A stretch of DNA of 14,361 bases from Lachnospiraceae bacterium UBA5895. GTDB lineage: Bacteria > Bacillota > Clostridia > Lachnospirales > Lachnospiraceae. Positions within the stretch are counted from its first letter, which is position 1; each line of letters opens with the position of its first letter. The notes beneath the pieces were generated by a model, which saw nothing but the letters and a program-made list of their open reading frames with translations, made no database searches and was not told the DNA's origin. Positions 14,185 to 14,361 of this stretch are shown piece by piece. The position numbers and the translations under genes are program-made. The stretch is from NCBI GenBank assembly GCA_002431915.1, contig DJEP01000089.1, positions 1 to 14,361 on the forward strand, read 5' to 3'.

Positions 14185-14361
14185 ATGAAGATAGCTTTGA
14201 TCAATGAAAACAGTCAGGCTGCCAAGAATGAAATGATCTTCTCCACTCTTAAAAAAGTAGTAGAGCCCATGGGTCATGAAGTATTCAACTACGGTATGTG
14301 CGGCGCAGAGGATCCCAATTCCCTGACCTACGTACAGAACGGTATTCTGGCAGCAGTTCTT
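14185..14361 (+). CDS. RpiB/LacA/LacB-family sugar-phosphate isomerase-like protein, N-terminal part (3' end cut by the window)
   Basis: Only the first 59 codons are present, starting at ATG 14185 with AAAGGAG (14172-14178) six bases before it. The beginning MKIALINENSQAAKNE and the segment EVFNYGMCGAEDPNSLTYVQ fit the Rossmann-like N-terminus of the RpiB/LacA/LacB family, which interconverts aldose and ketose phosphates. The family usually has an Asp-His pair just after the first strand (as in SDHAG of RpiB); here the stretch is NENSQ, with no His. The protein is therefore probably not an ordinary ribose-5-phosphate isomerase. Its place after kduD, in the same direction, suggests a step or accessory role in uronate metabolism. 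The rest of the active site lies outside the window. Confidence 0.75.
   Translation, partial: MKIALINENSQAAKNEMIFSTLKKVVEPMGHEVFNYGMCGAEDPNSLTYVQNGILAAVL

Overview
The window looks like a chromosomal segment from an anaerobic Clostridia species, most likely Lachnospiraceae. The grounds are moderate GC, strong AGGAG-type ribosome binding sites, a bacterial F1 ATP synthase operon end, Firmicutes-type LTA-synthase, YfhO and YitT membrane proteins, and a pectin/uronate (kdu) operon typical of gut fermenters. The species cannot be named from the sequence alone.

Region 1 (1-3441, +) is the end of the F-type ATP synthase operon: the C-terminal part of alpha (atpA), then gamma (atpG), beta (atpD) and epsilon (atpC). 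Gamma carries an extra lysine-rich C-terminal tail. Its codons contain the ribosome binding site of atpD, which starts with TTG overlapping the atpG stop.

Region 2 (3525-9079, +) has its own promoter and holds a three-gene envelope cluster: an LTA-synthase-like sulfatase-fold membrane enzyme, a YfhO-family membrane protein and a YitT-family membrane protein. YfhO proteins are known from Bacillus and Listeria to take part in lipoteichoic acid glycosylation, so the pairing suggests a glycerol-phosphate polymer that is made and then decorated. The cluster ends at a bidirectional terminator shared with the convergent AraC regulator gene.

Region 3 (9050-12115) contains an AraC-family regulator and a small two-membrane-segment protein of unknown function, both on the minus strand. 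A polytopic membrane protein, possibly of the GT-C glycosyltransferase type, diverges from them on the plus strand and ends at a strong intrinsic terminator (12069-12115).

Region 4 (12135-14361, +) is a uronate catabolism operon: kduI (GTG start), kduD, and the first 59 codons of an RpiB/LacA/LacB-family isomerase. Its promoter has an extended -10 and is covered by two matching LacI-family-type operator palindromes, suggesting repression by a KdgR-like regulator or CcpA. The kduD-rpiB gap is unusually structured, with several hairpins and repeated ACGAG motifs.

No tRNA, rRNA, CRISPR array, insertion sequence or prophage gene was recognised. The best leads are the paired operators, the structured kduD-rpiB spacer, the atypical RpiB-like protein, the LTA-synthase/YfhO/YitT operon and the lysine-tailed gamma subunit.
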